Of a stretch of 64,000 bases of DNA, positions 46,990-58,919 are shown piece after piece. Source of the DNA: Calamus simplicifolius. Its lineage: Eukaryota > Streptophyta > Magnoliopsida > Arecales > Arecaceae. The notes below the pieces were generated by a model. The model saw only the letters and a list, made by a program, of their open reading frames with translations. It was not told the DNA's origin and made no database searches. Each line of letters begins with the position of its first letter. The stretch's first letter is position 1. The stretch covers positions 299,997 to 363,996 of the forward strand of contig UESW01004362.1 of the NCBI GenBank assembly GCA_900491605.1, read 5' to 3'. A program made the position numbers and the translations under genes.

Positions 46990-48486
46990 ACGAAACGATA
47001 CTTGACATCTCTTTTTATAAGATTTTCAAGTGCTTCATTGCTTACGTATCTTTGGTTCCTCCAGTCAAACACGCAGAAATACTTCTTGCACCTAGTAACA
47101 GCAATTGTAGTCATGTATGGCAAAACATTAAGCCACTATTACAATCTCATCTTGCCTATGACAAAAAAGTTGCATACTACAATGAATGAAGTTACTTTAA
47201 AGAACAAGAAGAATACCCAAGAGAAGACTTCTAGGATGCACATGGACTTCACTAACAGCATCGACCAGGACCAAAACTCCACCAACCTTCAGGAGTGACA
47301 TGTAAGGATCAAACGGGTGATCACCAGAAGCAGTGTCAATGATGAAGTCTATGGATTTTGCCATGGACTGAAACAAAGACAGCAATAGAAGCCAGTGGTG
47401 AGCAAAGCCATTTCCAAAAAATTTTCAGCAGCATAGTAATGATCTCTACAAAACTCGATTGCCTTTCCCATGAAAAAAGTGCCTATGATTCTCAAGATGG
47501 AGGGGGAAAAAAATCATGAATGATTTAAAGGAATTCAAATGTTGCCGATTTTGTATGCCAAGATAGCTTTGTCCAGTCATTGCAATGTAAAGCAGCCAAA
47601 TGATAAAATTTTATATATCTTTCAAAATAAATAGAGGGTTTTCCTTTAAAAAAAATTTAAAAAGACTAATTATTTAGATAGAAGGATCTTAATTTCAAAT
47701 ATTTATATACAAAACATAAATCAAAATTGAGATCATAAAAAACAGGAAACTGTGATATCTTTAATAGCTTTATTATTGAACAAAGTTTTGGAGCCCATGC
47801 AATAGAATTTTAAGTTATTTCATCATATATTCATAGAGAGAATGAGAAACTTCATATCTAGCCTCCCAACAACTTGAAAAAACAGCTTGAAACATAAAAA
47901 GGTACGTAAAAGCTAGTGATTTGTATTTACCTTCATCTATTGATTGTCTAATGAGATCACAAATTTGTCAGCTCCAAGAAGTTTTAGTGCTTGCTCCTTC
48001 TTGGATTCACTTGTACTAAATACTATCACATTCAAACCAAAAGCTTTTCCAAACTTCACTGCCATGTGACCAAGGCCACCTAGCCCAATGACTCCAAGAG
48101 TTTTACCAGGTTGGTTCATCTTATGGCGCATTATTGGAGTGTACACTGTGATTCCGGCGCATAGCAAAGGTGCTGCCATAGCTAATGGGTAGCCATCAGG
48201 TATCCTGTAGCAGTACCTATGCATTCACAGCCAATAAAAAAGAAAATATCAGCACAACAGTTAATGTATGGTTAAATAATTGCCATGCGCTTGTTTACCT
48301 TAGAACTATAAACGACAAAGATCAATTCCTAGTCAAATGAAGATACAAGTCACATTTAAAAGAAAGAAATCACAGATATGTTAGTACAATGATGAGGACT
48401 TTGTCCTCATACATGACTATAAAGGAGCAATTTTAGATTCTCAATGGCTGAATGTTGAAGCTGACAAATTTTGTCTTTAGGTAACA

Positions 48487-49920
48487 CCACACTGCTTATT
48501 TAAAATTTAACGGATTACCCATTTCTGCCCAGCTTCAAAAGCCCAAGGCTTTTCGTACACAAAAAAGGTAAAATATCCTCTAATAAGATTCATCAAATTA
48601 TAAGCTCAGATGATGGAGAGAGACAGAGAGAGACAAAGAGAGAGACTGGTTAATATAAAAGATTAATCATAAGTATAACCAAATGTTGAGCTTCCTGCAA
48701 CAAGTTTATATCAACCTCATGTCTGTCCTCTACCTCTTTTATTGAACTTAGGATAAACATTGGCAGTATTCTAGTCAGTCTCCAAGATATTTTATGTAAA
48801 TTTGCACATGTGGATTTCCAGCAATATACCATAGTAATCTCATCGACAATCAAAAGTTTTGTACCATTCCATGCTTTAAGGTTCTTGGTGGCCAATTTTT
48901 GAAAGCTAACCCATAAATGCCAATTTAAACACTTCCACCATTAGTTCACAATGCTCCATTTTACATCCATGATTGTTTCACTATTGCTTAGAATGCTGAA
49001 CTAGGATATAATTGGTCTCTTCAAGTGAAGCAAATAAAGCAGCAGCCGGCGTTTATAATCTATAAGCTCACTAGTGGTTGAGTCAAATACTGGATCCTAC
49101 CATTACTGGTTTGGGGAGGATCAGATGTACACAGACTTACTCCCACATATAGAGAGGCTATTTCTATGTTTTGAATCCATGACCTCTATAATATCTAGCA
49201 TTCCTTAAATGGCACCCTTTCTGATTTTATTCCTGCTGTTTTGCCTCATATCCACCATAATGCTTGCATATTTGCAATGCTCATCCTACAGGGACTACCC
49301 ATATTCTTATTGCCTTGACCATTTGACCTATCTGACATTTATCCGTTGTTTTTCATATTAATAAATTTTCTCTGCTCTCCCAACGACATGCAGTGACTAC
49401 CATGCATTCAAGAAAACCAGTTTGACTGATCTACCCTGCCGAGCTTCATCTAATAAATCTTTGACTTCTCTCTGTTTTCCTGTATGGCATATCTAAAATG
49501 ACAGGACTGCTTTAATAAAGATACATCAACACACATCTCACTGCCACTTAGGCTGCTTTATATATTCAATTCTACTTAGGCTTCTTTCTATATTCAATTC
49601 TACTGAACTTTGTATCCTCCAAAGTTTATCAGTACTCCACATAACTTCTTTTACATACTTCCCATTAAATAGAACATATTGAACACACAAGGACCATGAC
49701 ACAATTACATAAGAATCACATCTAACATTTTTAAAATCCAATAGTCAACAAAGTTAAAGAAGACACGTTTTCAAGAAAAATAGATCATTACCATTAGATT
49801 GTCAAGAAAGAAGATACTAATTTGCACTCCAAAAGAAAATATATTAATTATCATTATATTCTATGCTTTTCTATTATGATATGATAAAATCAAGATCAAA
49901 TAATAGAGAAGAAGAAACTT
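48487..49920. other. 1.4-kb insertion in intron 3 of CAD copy B
   Basis: Absent from intron 3 of copy A (288 bp). I saw no terminal repeats that would define the element. It contains the Au-like SINE described separately and a GA-rich patch at about 48615-48650. Confidence 0.6.
49072..49200 (-). mobile_element. Au-type SINE fragment
   Basis: On the minus strand: GAGGTCATGGATTCAAAACA (a decayed tRNA B-box region), AATAGCCTCTCTATATGTGG, GAGTAAGTCTGTGTACATCT, GATCCTCCCCAAACC and GGTAGGATCCAG. This order follows the plant Au SINE consensus as I know it. Decayed, and the 3' tail is not defined. Confidence 0.6.
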
Positions 49921-52379
49921 CAGCTCATGAAAAATAGCTTGCCTCTCCTTAACTGTGATGTAACTGGAATATCCTCCTTTCGTGATTGTGCCATCTGAAT
50001 CAAGGCCATTGAAAGTGAAAATTGATACTTTCGAGCAATGAATTTCCAGAAAATCATTACAATACTCGCACTCTCCACATGAATCAACATATGTGCCAAC
50101 ACCTCCGTCACAACTCCAACAATCTCATGCCGGAAACATTGGCAGCCAAAGATTAAAACAGAGATACATATCTTGGAAAAGCTGTCTGATAAATTCATCA
50201 AGAAATATGACAAGCAGCACATACTCCTTAAGTTATTGAGATTGTTACTTGTTTTTCATCATTCTTTTTTGGAAACACTGAAGTCATTTTCTAAAATATG
50301 TTGCTCTTTTCATCATTTCTCTCTGACAAAGACTATGCTAATCACCAATACAGCTGCCCTCCTCGTGTTAATATTATATTCTATAAAATAAAATAGGAAA
50401 AACTATACTGCAACTTGGATTGTTGTATACATCCATTATTTCTGGCCATCATATAGACCTTCACTGATCTCTCTTCTTCAGTTGAAGGAATCAATATTGG
50501 TTGAAGGAAGGCAAATGGACAAGATAACATTCTCCTCAAGTACTACTGTTTCTTTAAAAAAAATTTGTATTCATTTTGTGTTAAGTGTTATATGGCATAT
50601 ATTGTGCTAGATTTTAGCATTGAAAACTTACAGCTTTTATTATATGGAATATAATACTTCTTTCACTTTATAGTGCACACTAAACATAATTTTGTGCTCA
50701 CTTTATAGCGTGTTTGTAAAGTTTTCAAATTTTTGGATTTTTTTCTATTTCAAAAGCAAGCGCCAGCTTTTTCTCTTGGAAGGGGTCAGGACTCATGACC
50801 AGGTGGTAACCAAGAGATACAATGGTATCATGATCTCTAAGGTATGTTGATCTTAATTTGATGTATTCTCCATGCTAGTCCTATCAGTCTTGGAATCAAA
50901 AGCTCAATGTTCACTAATTTTTCCATCATTTCATTCAAACCTCAATTTAAAATATATTATTATATGATAGTTGGCCAGAGCAAACTGGCTTGACATTGAC
51001 CTTTCAGATCATGCAACTGGTATAAACTCTCTAACAGAACTGAGCTATATTAAATTTCTATGTAATATGATGATGGAGTTTTATCTCTAGCTTTTATATT
51101 GATTCTTAAAATTCTAAATATTTAACCATGTCTCCATAGTCCAATATGAGTGTCATTCAGTATGCCTATAGTTGTTTTCCATGAACTTATAAGTAGCATC
51201 AGCTTTTATTGAAACACCCAATGGTACAACAGTGACAACAAATTAAGCATATTCTCAATGTCTCATTTTGTGCAACAACAAAAATGGTATAACTAGCTAA
51301 TTATAGTTTTAAATCCAAGATATCATATGCATCATGAAAAATTGTGCATTGGCAGAACAATTTTCTTTTTTTTTTAAAAAAAAAAAGCAGTTTCAAGTAA
51401 ACAACAGCCCCCCCCCCCCCCTGGCCAACCCAAACTGAACAGAGATCATCACTTGTTTTATTGAAATTTAGTGGTAAGCAAACTGGTTACGAAACACCAC
51501 AAACAACATTCTGTTACTCCATATTAAGCATATGTTCTAAGACCAAGGCCTTAGAATTGGTGGAAGATTATTCGTAGTCCTCCAGGTTACCCTTGAATAA
51601 AGGGTATTTGAAGTTACCTACTGTTTGCAACATAAAATCATTCCCCCAATTATATCTAATTTCTATTTGAGGACACATTGATTACACATGCTGCGGACCT
51701 ATTTAATTGTAAAGCTGTGATGTTACCCAACTGCTTTAACGTTCCAATATCGCATTCACACATTTTCACACTTGCTTTTCAAAATTCATTTCAACAAAAG
51801 AGGAGAAAATTTAATCAAACTTTACTCGCCTACTTAGAAGTTCTAGGCATGGCATATATTTATATTTCTTTCCTCAGAATAGTTGGATTGAGTTATTCAT
51901 AGGTAAGGGCTCATTCATGTAGGATCTGGGCACAAAAAATCAGGCTCCAAAGTTGATCGAGACAGACCTTATAAGCTTCATATCAATTTAGACCCAGTAC
52001 AACCACCAAGGCCCAACCAAGCTTTACAATTTGGATTTATATATACTTTTGGTTAGGAGATTCATGTCTTTTTTACTGAGATCTTAATTTCTTAATTTCT
52101 TTCCTTATCATTTAGGCTTTTCCTGGTCTAGAGGAAGGTGTTGCTTTATAGTTTTCCAATAAATTATAGTTTCCCAATAATTCATGCACAACATCTTTTT
52201 AAGCAATCTGGCATTTTAGATATCACAGGTTCTTGCCTGATGCCAGACAGAAATTCAATTAACATGCACTCCCAGATGATAGTGGATGTGCTGCTACATT
52301 ATGCAAACATATAGATGTGATATGCTACCTAATTAGCTGTTAGGTTTGATGTGTGTGTGTGTACCATGGCTATCTGACC

Positions 52380-52382
52380 CCC

Positions 52383-52430
<48 letters not shown>

Positions 52431-52445
52431 ATGCACACACACAAA
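52380..52445. repeat. (CT)n microsatellite in intron 2 of CAD copy B
   Basis: Long TCTC run, followed by ACACAC. A short (GT)n lies just before it, at 52350. Confidence 0.9.
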
Positions 52446-55296
52446 CAAAGATGTTGGAGTACAGTTTAGTGAACATGTTGAATCTTGGCTCAAAGATTTG
52501 ATCACTTGAAAATCAATTGTGGGCCACCCTAGTTGGATATTGTTATTTCCAGTTTCACATTGATATGCCATTCTATATTGGTGCAGCCAACTTTAATAGC
52601 TATATTCATTTTGAGGTGATTTGAGGATTCAATTATTATCAAACAGTTGAAAGTAACATAATTGTTTAACATTTTCATTTGTTTTTAATAATTTGTATGA
52701 TTATTTATTCTTCTAGTTTTCAGCCTGAAAACATCAAAAGCATAAAACCAAATGTTACAAACAACACTATATTCTACAAAACTATATAACATATGCTTTC
52801 TATGTCCCTTTTCCCCTTATTTACCTTTCTTTTCAATCTGTTTTCAAAATTTCTGGCTGACACTAAAACTCAAGCTAAAATAGTTGGATTGAAACTTGGT
52901 GGGGCCAGCCAAACCAAAACAAAGTAAGTATTGGCTTAATTGTTGTCTTTTCTTGTCATTTCAAGAACACAAATTTTTCTTGACAAAAAGTAAAGAAGAT
53001 ATGTCAAAGATGCTTCTTCTGATGAAGTGCTTCAAAGGAAGGTACATACATCCTAGCTTTTTTTTTCAGTGCAATAAATATATTCATGTAGTCCTATTAA
53101 TTAGTGATAAGAACACTACTCCATTCCGTGAATTCATCCCACATATTTTAGTTTATAATGAACCAACTTGTAGACTGCTTCTTAGGTGACAAGTTTTTTC
53201 CCTCCCAAATTTTCTTCTAATTCAATTGGAGCATCCACTAGTATTAACATATTAACTGTCAAAATCTAGTTCATCATGGAATTGAATAAGTATCCTCAAT
53301 GCCATTAAAAAAAAAAGTGCCCTTAGGGCATCTATCAAGCAACATTTCTTCTTCTATGACCATACTCTTTTGATAAGGCCAGGAAGTCTCGTATATGATA
53401 TTACTGTAGCAAAATTTCAAGCAGATATCTTAATTCTTTACTGGTAGTTTGGTACAGTTTTTGAAAAAGTAAATGAGGTAATATAGTTGAGTTAAGAAAG
53501 AGATACCCAGGAACCAATGGGTACTTTGAGTCACCATGCCGATTTCGAGTCGAAATGACATCAGCATAACATACGCCACAGTGTGTTATTTTTATACGGA
53601 CATCATTGCTTCTGACAACTCTGCATAACTTTCAAAAGAATTTAATGATGGTTCATGATAAGACTGCTGATCTAAAATAAATAATAAACCAAAATCATCT
53701 AATTGTTATAAATTAAGAACAATTCTAATGCACAAGGAGAAGATTGACTAAGAAATATGAGGAAATTGATAGAATTTTATGCAATTTTACATATTATTAT
53801 CCAATTTGGACACAAAAGTAAATTTTCAAATTCCAAATCCATTATAAAAAAAACCAATATGACTTGAAGAATAAAATTCAACGACCTTGGCTGGTTATGC
53901 TAATATAATTTTTATATCAGCATAGGCTATGATTCCAAATTGAGTTTGCAGGTTTATTTAGAAATTAGTTACCTGAAGCAAGTGCCTGTGTGACAGCAGA
54001 TTTGGGTGCGGGTGCGGGGAAACAGGTCTCTTGAAACTATTTGTTGAATAACAAATCATTTAGAAATGTAACAAGGATGAATTCCCAGACATCCTGAAGC
54101 AAGTGCACCACCTTATGTGACAGCTTGCTGCTATTAAGATTTGGAAAAGTGTTTGCAAATATATAACAATAAGAACTTTTAAAAAAAAATCAAATGACTT
54201 CAATTCAGCATGTAAAAATCTGCACTTGTTTAATTAAAAACTACATCCAAAAAATTACATGGCTGAACAATTCAGACATCATAAAGCATAATCTTATATG
54301 TCCAGCTTGTTTGAAATGTCCATCTGAAATCAACAATATAAGTTCACTCAAAACTAGTATGTAAATCCAATAATTTTAGATCTATCCTTCCAGTTGTTGC
54401 TAAAAATTAGAAAGTACTCATGCACTATAACAGGTGCACCGGCGATTGAATCTGTAAGGTGAAAGAATTCCAGAAGCATCTCTGGCAGCCCAAGCTAGAC
54501 AATCTCCAGAACCAATTTCAGTGTCCATTGCTAAGATATCTGCAACTTTAGAAAAAGGACAATGCAATGAAGACGTCAAGTGATGCAGAGAATACCAATA
54601 TGTGCACCCAAGGAATATTATTATCAGAATTTACTAAGCAACAATATTAGCACAATCAGATGTACACAGTAAAAGTTGTGTAACAGGCGCAGTAAGTCAT
54701 GAGCTTTTCCTTCCACTGAGAAAAAGATCATATTTTATCTTAATCATTACTCAACAACATTAAAAAAAAAAAACTAAACAGTTGCCAATCTCACACAATT
54801 GATTTCATACCTTATAATTGTACTCGAAAGTTCCCCGTGTTATATGAGTTGGAACATTTGGGAGGAAAAAAGCTAGATCCTACTGATTAGAGATAAAAAT
54901 GTACATCTCTCCCTCTCTCTCTCACATACACAGTAAAAACAAAACAACTTGAGCATATAGTTTGAATCTTTGACATCTCTGAAATGCTAAGCACCCAAAT
55001 AAAGCATGCAAGGTTAGATGGATATAGTAACAACTCTTAAGAAAATGGAAGCTAAGGCTCTGCCTGATTTCCCTAGGATAAAATCATAGTCAAATCTTTC
55101 GACGAAGTAGTCTTTCACGTTGGAATCACAATTGTTCAGTGATTCTTACTACTGCTGTACCCCTAAGATCAAAATATCTCAGACTATCCCACGTAAGAAC
55201 TCCAAAATTCTACTCATTTCATTACTTCTGCATTTTTTCACATTTGTTTAAACTTTTTGGGTATCTTGGACAACTTGTGGGGTTAAATACAAAGCA

Positions 55297-55822
55297 TGTT
55301 AAAACATATTGATTTCTTCATGCTTGTAACTAGGAATATATTAGTTTCATTATAAATATATATATGAATACATATATGTATAAAAAAATATGTGGTGTGT
55401 GTGAGGCAGATTATGTCCAAAAAAATCTCAAAATAAAAATAAGTCAAAAATCAGGCCTGGGAGGCGGTTTACACCACTGCCCTAAAGGAGAACTGGTCCC
55501 CCTTCTCGTGCGAAGAAATAGAACCTCAACTCTCCCGGAAGCCAGATTCCTACATCCGTTGGCGGCACGATCTCAACGGATGCGATAAGCGATCTTTAAT
55601 GCAATCTTCCAAGAAAAAAAATAATAAAATGTAGAATTGTTGTTGTAATCTCCCCCCAAAATTTTCATCCTTTGAAACTTATTTATAAATTTTTTAAAAC
55701 AAAATGGATAGACATTTTTTTTTAAATGGCTGAGCGTTTCAAACGGCCGAGCGGAAAACGAGCGTTGGTTTTTTTTTTTTTAAACGTCGGCATTTGGTTT
55801 TCCAAACGGCCGAACGTTAACA
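55297..55822. repeat. left LTR of the ERGIC3-carrying element
   Basis: 526 bp, matched almost base for base by 58283-58796. It contains CTCTCCCGGAAGCCAGATTC, and AAACGGCCGA palindromic motifs near its end. Confidence 0.88.
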
Positions 55823-57120
55823 ATCCCCCACAAAAAAAATAAAAATAAAAACAAAGGAATAATAACCAAATAAATTAAATTCAATAAGTAATTTCAAAAC
55901 TTTAAAATTTACTGTTCTTAGTGCAAGTACCTTCTAGGTTTGAACTTGTATTTAGTATAAAATACACACAGTATGAAGATGAGCTGATCATAATGCGGGT
56001 TAGCGCTATCTAGGCCATGCGCTTGCCTTGATTTTCATGAGAGTTACTAGGGATTCGTCCTGGTCCCATAGTCGCGGCCTCACAACTACTCTCACTAAGG
56101 TAAATCCTAAGGGTATGTGCAACAGAATCATACCTCGCTGAATTTACAGCCTTGGATCTATTAAGAGCTATGCTCAATAAGGTAAATCCTCCAAGGGTAC
56201 ATGACCTCGCTGAATTTACAGCCTTGGATCTATTAAGAGCTATGCTCAACCTAACCGTCACAATAAAGCACCACACCATAGAGATGGGATGGAGACAAAC
56301 TCCTAAAGCAGTGCTTCCAGATATCACCTCAGAGATCATTTCCCTTTGAACCTTAACCATGGGGTTGCCATGACGGTAGGGGTCCACTCTGGTGACTAAT
56401 ATATGGGCTTAAGCCCCATCCCCTCGATGTCTCAAAAACTGCAGCCTTCGAAAGGCCTTTGGTTCGCCAAATTATGTTTAGATCTTACAAACTGCAGTGA
56501 TATTGATTCTTTCATATTTTTTTCTTATAGATTTATACCTGATCAGGATATGGGCAGTAATATCCATTAGACAGAGAAAGACTAATTATGCCACATTAAT
56601 GACAATAATTGACAACCACAAAATATAATCTATAAATGAACATCATAAACTTGCATAGCATAGCAGTGAATTCATGAAATTGTTTCACTACCCATAATCT
56701 ATATTATGCACCATTACCCCCACAATACTGGGACTACTACGTCACATCATCAGGAGGCTCAACTGATGGCATTAAACATTTTAACTTTTTCCTTTTGTCA
56801 TTTCAGAATTAGCTAAAAGAAACTACCAAACTAGCCTTAGATAAGACCAACTTTATTTCAGAAAAATAACCATCACTGTCACCTTAATAACAATATATAT
56901 ATATTGATTGCAACAAACAGTACAAAAATTTTAGTGAAGAAAAAATGATCCCATGACATAACTAACAATCATAACATTATACACTGTAATTCACCAACAT
57001 GAGAAGATATGGACGGGATTCATAGATGAACGCACAAAAAAAAAAAACTATTTAATATGAATAAAAAAAACCAATAGAAGAAGCACCGAAAAGCCATAAA
57101 ATATTTTTTTTTCTTTTTAT
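55823..57120. other. internal non-coding part of the ERGIC3-carrying element
   Basis: No gag or pol. A block GAATTTACAGCCTTGGATCT / ATTAAGAGCTATGCTCAA is duplicated at about 56138-56177 and 56211-56250. The remainder is AT-rich with a more GC-rich stretch at 56000-56480. Source unknown. Confidence 0.5.
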
Positions 57121-57121
57121 T

Positions 57122-58282
57122 TAAATCATGGTAGGATATGATAAAGATTCTGTTTCTCCCTCTCAAAGAAGCAGACTATTCATTCAAATCAAAAGGCAAA
57201 TGAAAACAAAAAAGATAACAACATTTGAACCCACGAAGAGATCAGATTACATCTCAGATCGCATCCAAAACCAAATCTCAGATCGCATCCAAAACCAAAT
57301 CTCATATTTTCTACTTCAGTTAGTTGGCTTGCAGAGCTTTGGTTCCAGGGCCTTCGAGATGGAGATCCTCAACAAGCTCAAGAATCTCGATGCCTATCCA
57401 AAGATCAACGAGGATTTCTATAGTCGGACATTCTTGGGAGGCCTCATCACCATCATCTCCTCTATCGTTATGCTTCTCTTATTCATCTCCGAGGCTAGAC
57501 TATATATTTATTCAGAAACAGAGACTAAGTTGATAGTAGATACCTCAAGAGGAGAAAGACTACAAATCAATTTGATATTACATTTCCATCCCTTAGTTGT
57601 TCGCTTAATTATTAGTGTTGATACCATGGATGTAAGCGGGGAGCAGCACTATGATATAAGGCATGACATCACAAAGAAAAGATTAGATCATTCTGGTAAT
57701 GTTATTGAGTCAAGGCAAGATAGAGTTGGTGCACCCAAGACTGAAAGGCCTTTACAAAAGCATGGAGGAAGGCTTGAGCATAATGAGACTTATTGTGGTT
57801 CTTGCTATGGTGCAGAAGTGTCAGATGATCATTGCTGTAACTCATGCGAAGAAGTTCGTGAAGCATATGTGAAGAAAGGATGAGCCCTGACAAATCCAGA
57901 TTTGATCGTCGACCAGTGCACAAGAGAAGGCTTCATCCAAAAGATCAAGGAACAAGAAGGGGAAGGATGCAATATTCAAGGGTTCTTGGATGTCAATAAA
58001 GTTGCTGGAAATTTTCATTTTGTGCCTGGAAAAGCTTCCACGGATCTAACATTCGTTTGCATGACTTATTGGCCTTCCAAACAGAAAGTTACAATATAAG
58101 CCACAAAATAAATAAACTATCCTTTGGAAAGGAGTTTCCATGTGCTATAAATCTACTTGATGGTGCACAGTGGACACAACAAGCCTCATCTGGGATGTAC
58201 CAATATTTCATCAAAGTTGTTCCCATAATTTATAGACACATAAGAGGACACAGAATTCACTCAAACCAGTTCTCCTTTAGAT
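57122..58282 (+). pseudogene. ERGIC3: intronless ERGIC3 (Erv46-type) gene fragment captured in an LTR element
   Basis: ATG at 57359, preceded in frame by leader-like sequence with a duplicated TCTCAGATCGCATCCAAAAC. The product begins MEILNKLKNLDAYPKINEDF, then one membrane span (about residues 28-46), GERLQINLILHFH, MDVSGEQHYDI, RHGGRLEHNETYCGSCYG-like Cys motif and CCNSCEEVREAY. This is the ERGIC3/Erv46 family, a membrane cargo receptor cycling between ER and Golgi in COPII vesicles. A TGA replaces the expected Trp at about residue 175 (57881); a 1-base shift near 58030 moves the rest to another frame (DLLAFQ, FIKVVP, HSNQFS). It stops at about residue 305 exactly at the right LTR, losing the C-terminal membrane span. 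Normal plant ERGIC3 genes have many introns; none is here, so this is a retrocopy. Confidence 0.9.
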
Positions 58283-58796
58283 TGTTAAAACATATTGATT
58301 TCTTCATGCTTGCAACTAGGAATATTAGTTTCATATATAAATATATATGTGAATACATATGTATAAAAAAATATGTGGTGTGTGTGAGGCAGATTATGTC
58401 CAAAAAAATCTAAAATAAAAATAAGTCAAGAATCAGGTCTGGGAGGCGGTTTACATCACTGCCCTAAAGGAGAACTAGTCCCCCTTCTTGTGCGAAGAAA
58501 TAGAACCTCAACTCTCCCGGAAGCCAGATTCCTACATCCGTTGGCGACACGATCTCAACGGATGCGATCAGCGATCTTTAACGCAATCTTCTAAGAAAAA
58601 AATAATAATAAAATGTAGAATTGTTGTTGTAATCTCCCCCAAATTTTCATCCTTTGAAACTTATTTATAATTTTTTAAAACAAAACGGATAGACATTTTT
58701 TTTAATGGCTGAGCGTTTCAAACGGCCGAGCGGAAAACGAGCATTGTTTTTTTTTTTACGTCGGCGTTTGGTTTTCCAAACGGCCGAACGTTAACA
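58283..58796. repeat. right LTR of the ERGIC3-carrying element
   Basis: 514 bp, same ends as the left copy. It abuts the truncated ERGIC3 frame with no primer site or polypurine tract between them. Confidence 0.88.
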
Positions 58797-58919
58797 AAGC
58801 ATGGTCCCCATGATCCCCATCTGGGAAGAGCAAGACGAGAATTTTAGACGATCATGAAAGAACTAGTCCAGTATCAATGTAATATATAAGACCTAAACCA
58901 CCAAGAATAAGAACTTCAC

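Larger units (their letters stand above)
46911..54528 (-). pseudogene. CAD1-like pseudogene (copy B)
   Basis: Exons matching copy A: 54528-54440, 53620-53507, 50130-49943, 48216-47931, 47367-47217, 47091-46911. Exon 1 gives MDTEIGSGDCLAWAARD and exon 2 HCGVCYADV, so origin is clear. Defects: exon 3 lost 43 bp (frameshift after GVVTEV), its acceptor AG is CG, and its donor is GC; exon 4 has TAG in place of a Gln codon near its end; exon 5 reads LVDAV for LVGFP; exon 6 lost about 67 bp between two CATTG repeats, and a MITE at the stop codon replaces the terminator with MITE-encoded residues. The 5'-UTR intron holds two retroelements. It cannot make a full enzyme. Confidence 0.92.
55297..58796. 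mobile_element. non-autonomous LTR element carrying an ERGIC3 retrocopy (3.5 kb)
   Basis: Direct terminal repeats of 526 and 514 bp (55297-55822, 58283-58796) begin TGTTAAAAC and end GTTAACA. The target duplication AAGCA lies at 55292-55296 and 58797-58801. CAD copy A (TTAAATACAAAG near 23857) shows the empty site. No gag or pol is present. Orientation is unsettled: GTGGGGGAT read on the minus strand beside the left repeat could be a polypurine tract, which favours minus, but no primer site is seen beside the right repeat. Confidence 0.82.
46385..58919. repeat. segmental duplication, copy B (CAD region)
   Basis: Same-strand tandem copy of 17822-23960. All six exons and most intron sequence can be matched. 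It is expanded by a MITE (46624), a roughly 1.4-kb insert in intron 3, extra sequence in intron 2, an LTR element with an ERGIC3 copy (55297), and ended in this window by gypsy element 3 (58920). Confidence 0.85.

Noticed and set aside
48650..48895. Minus-strand 81-codon frame with KLLIVDEITMV, which hints at a helicase-type motif
   Set aside because: Isolated, no second motif of a helicase, and inside an intron insertion. Too weak to call.
55823..57120. Possible integrated pararetrovirus sequence
   Set aside because: No coat-protein, protease or RT motif could be found on either strand.
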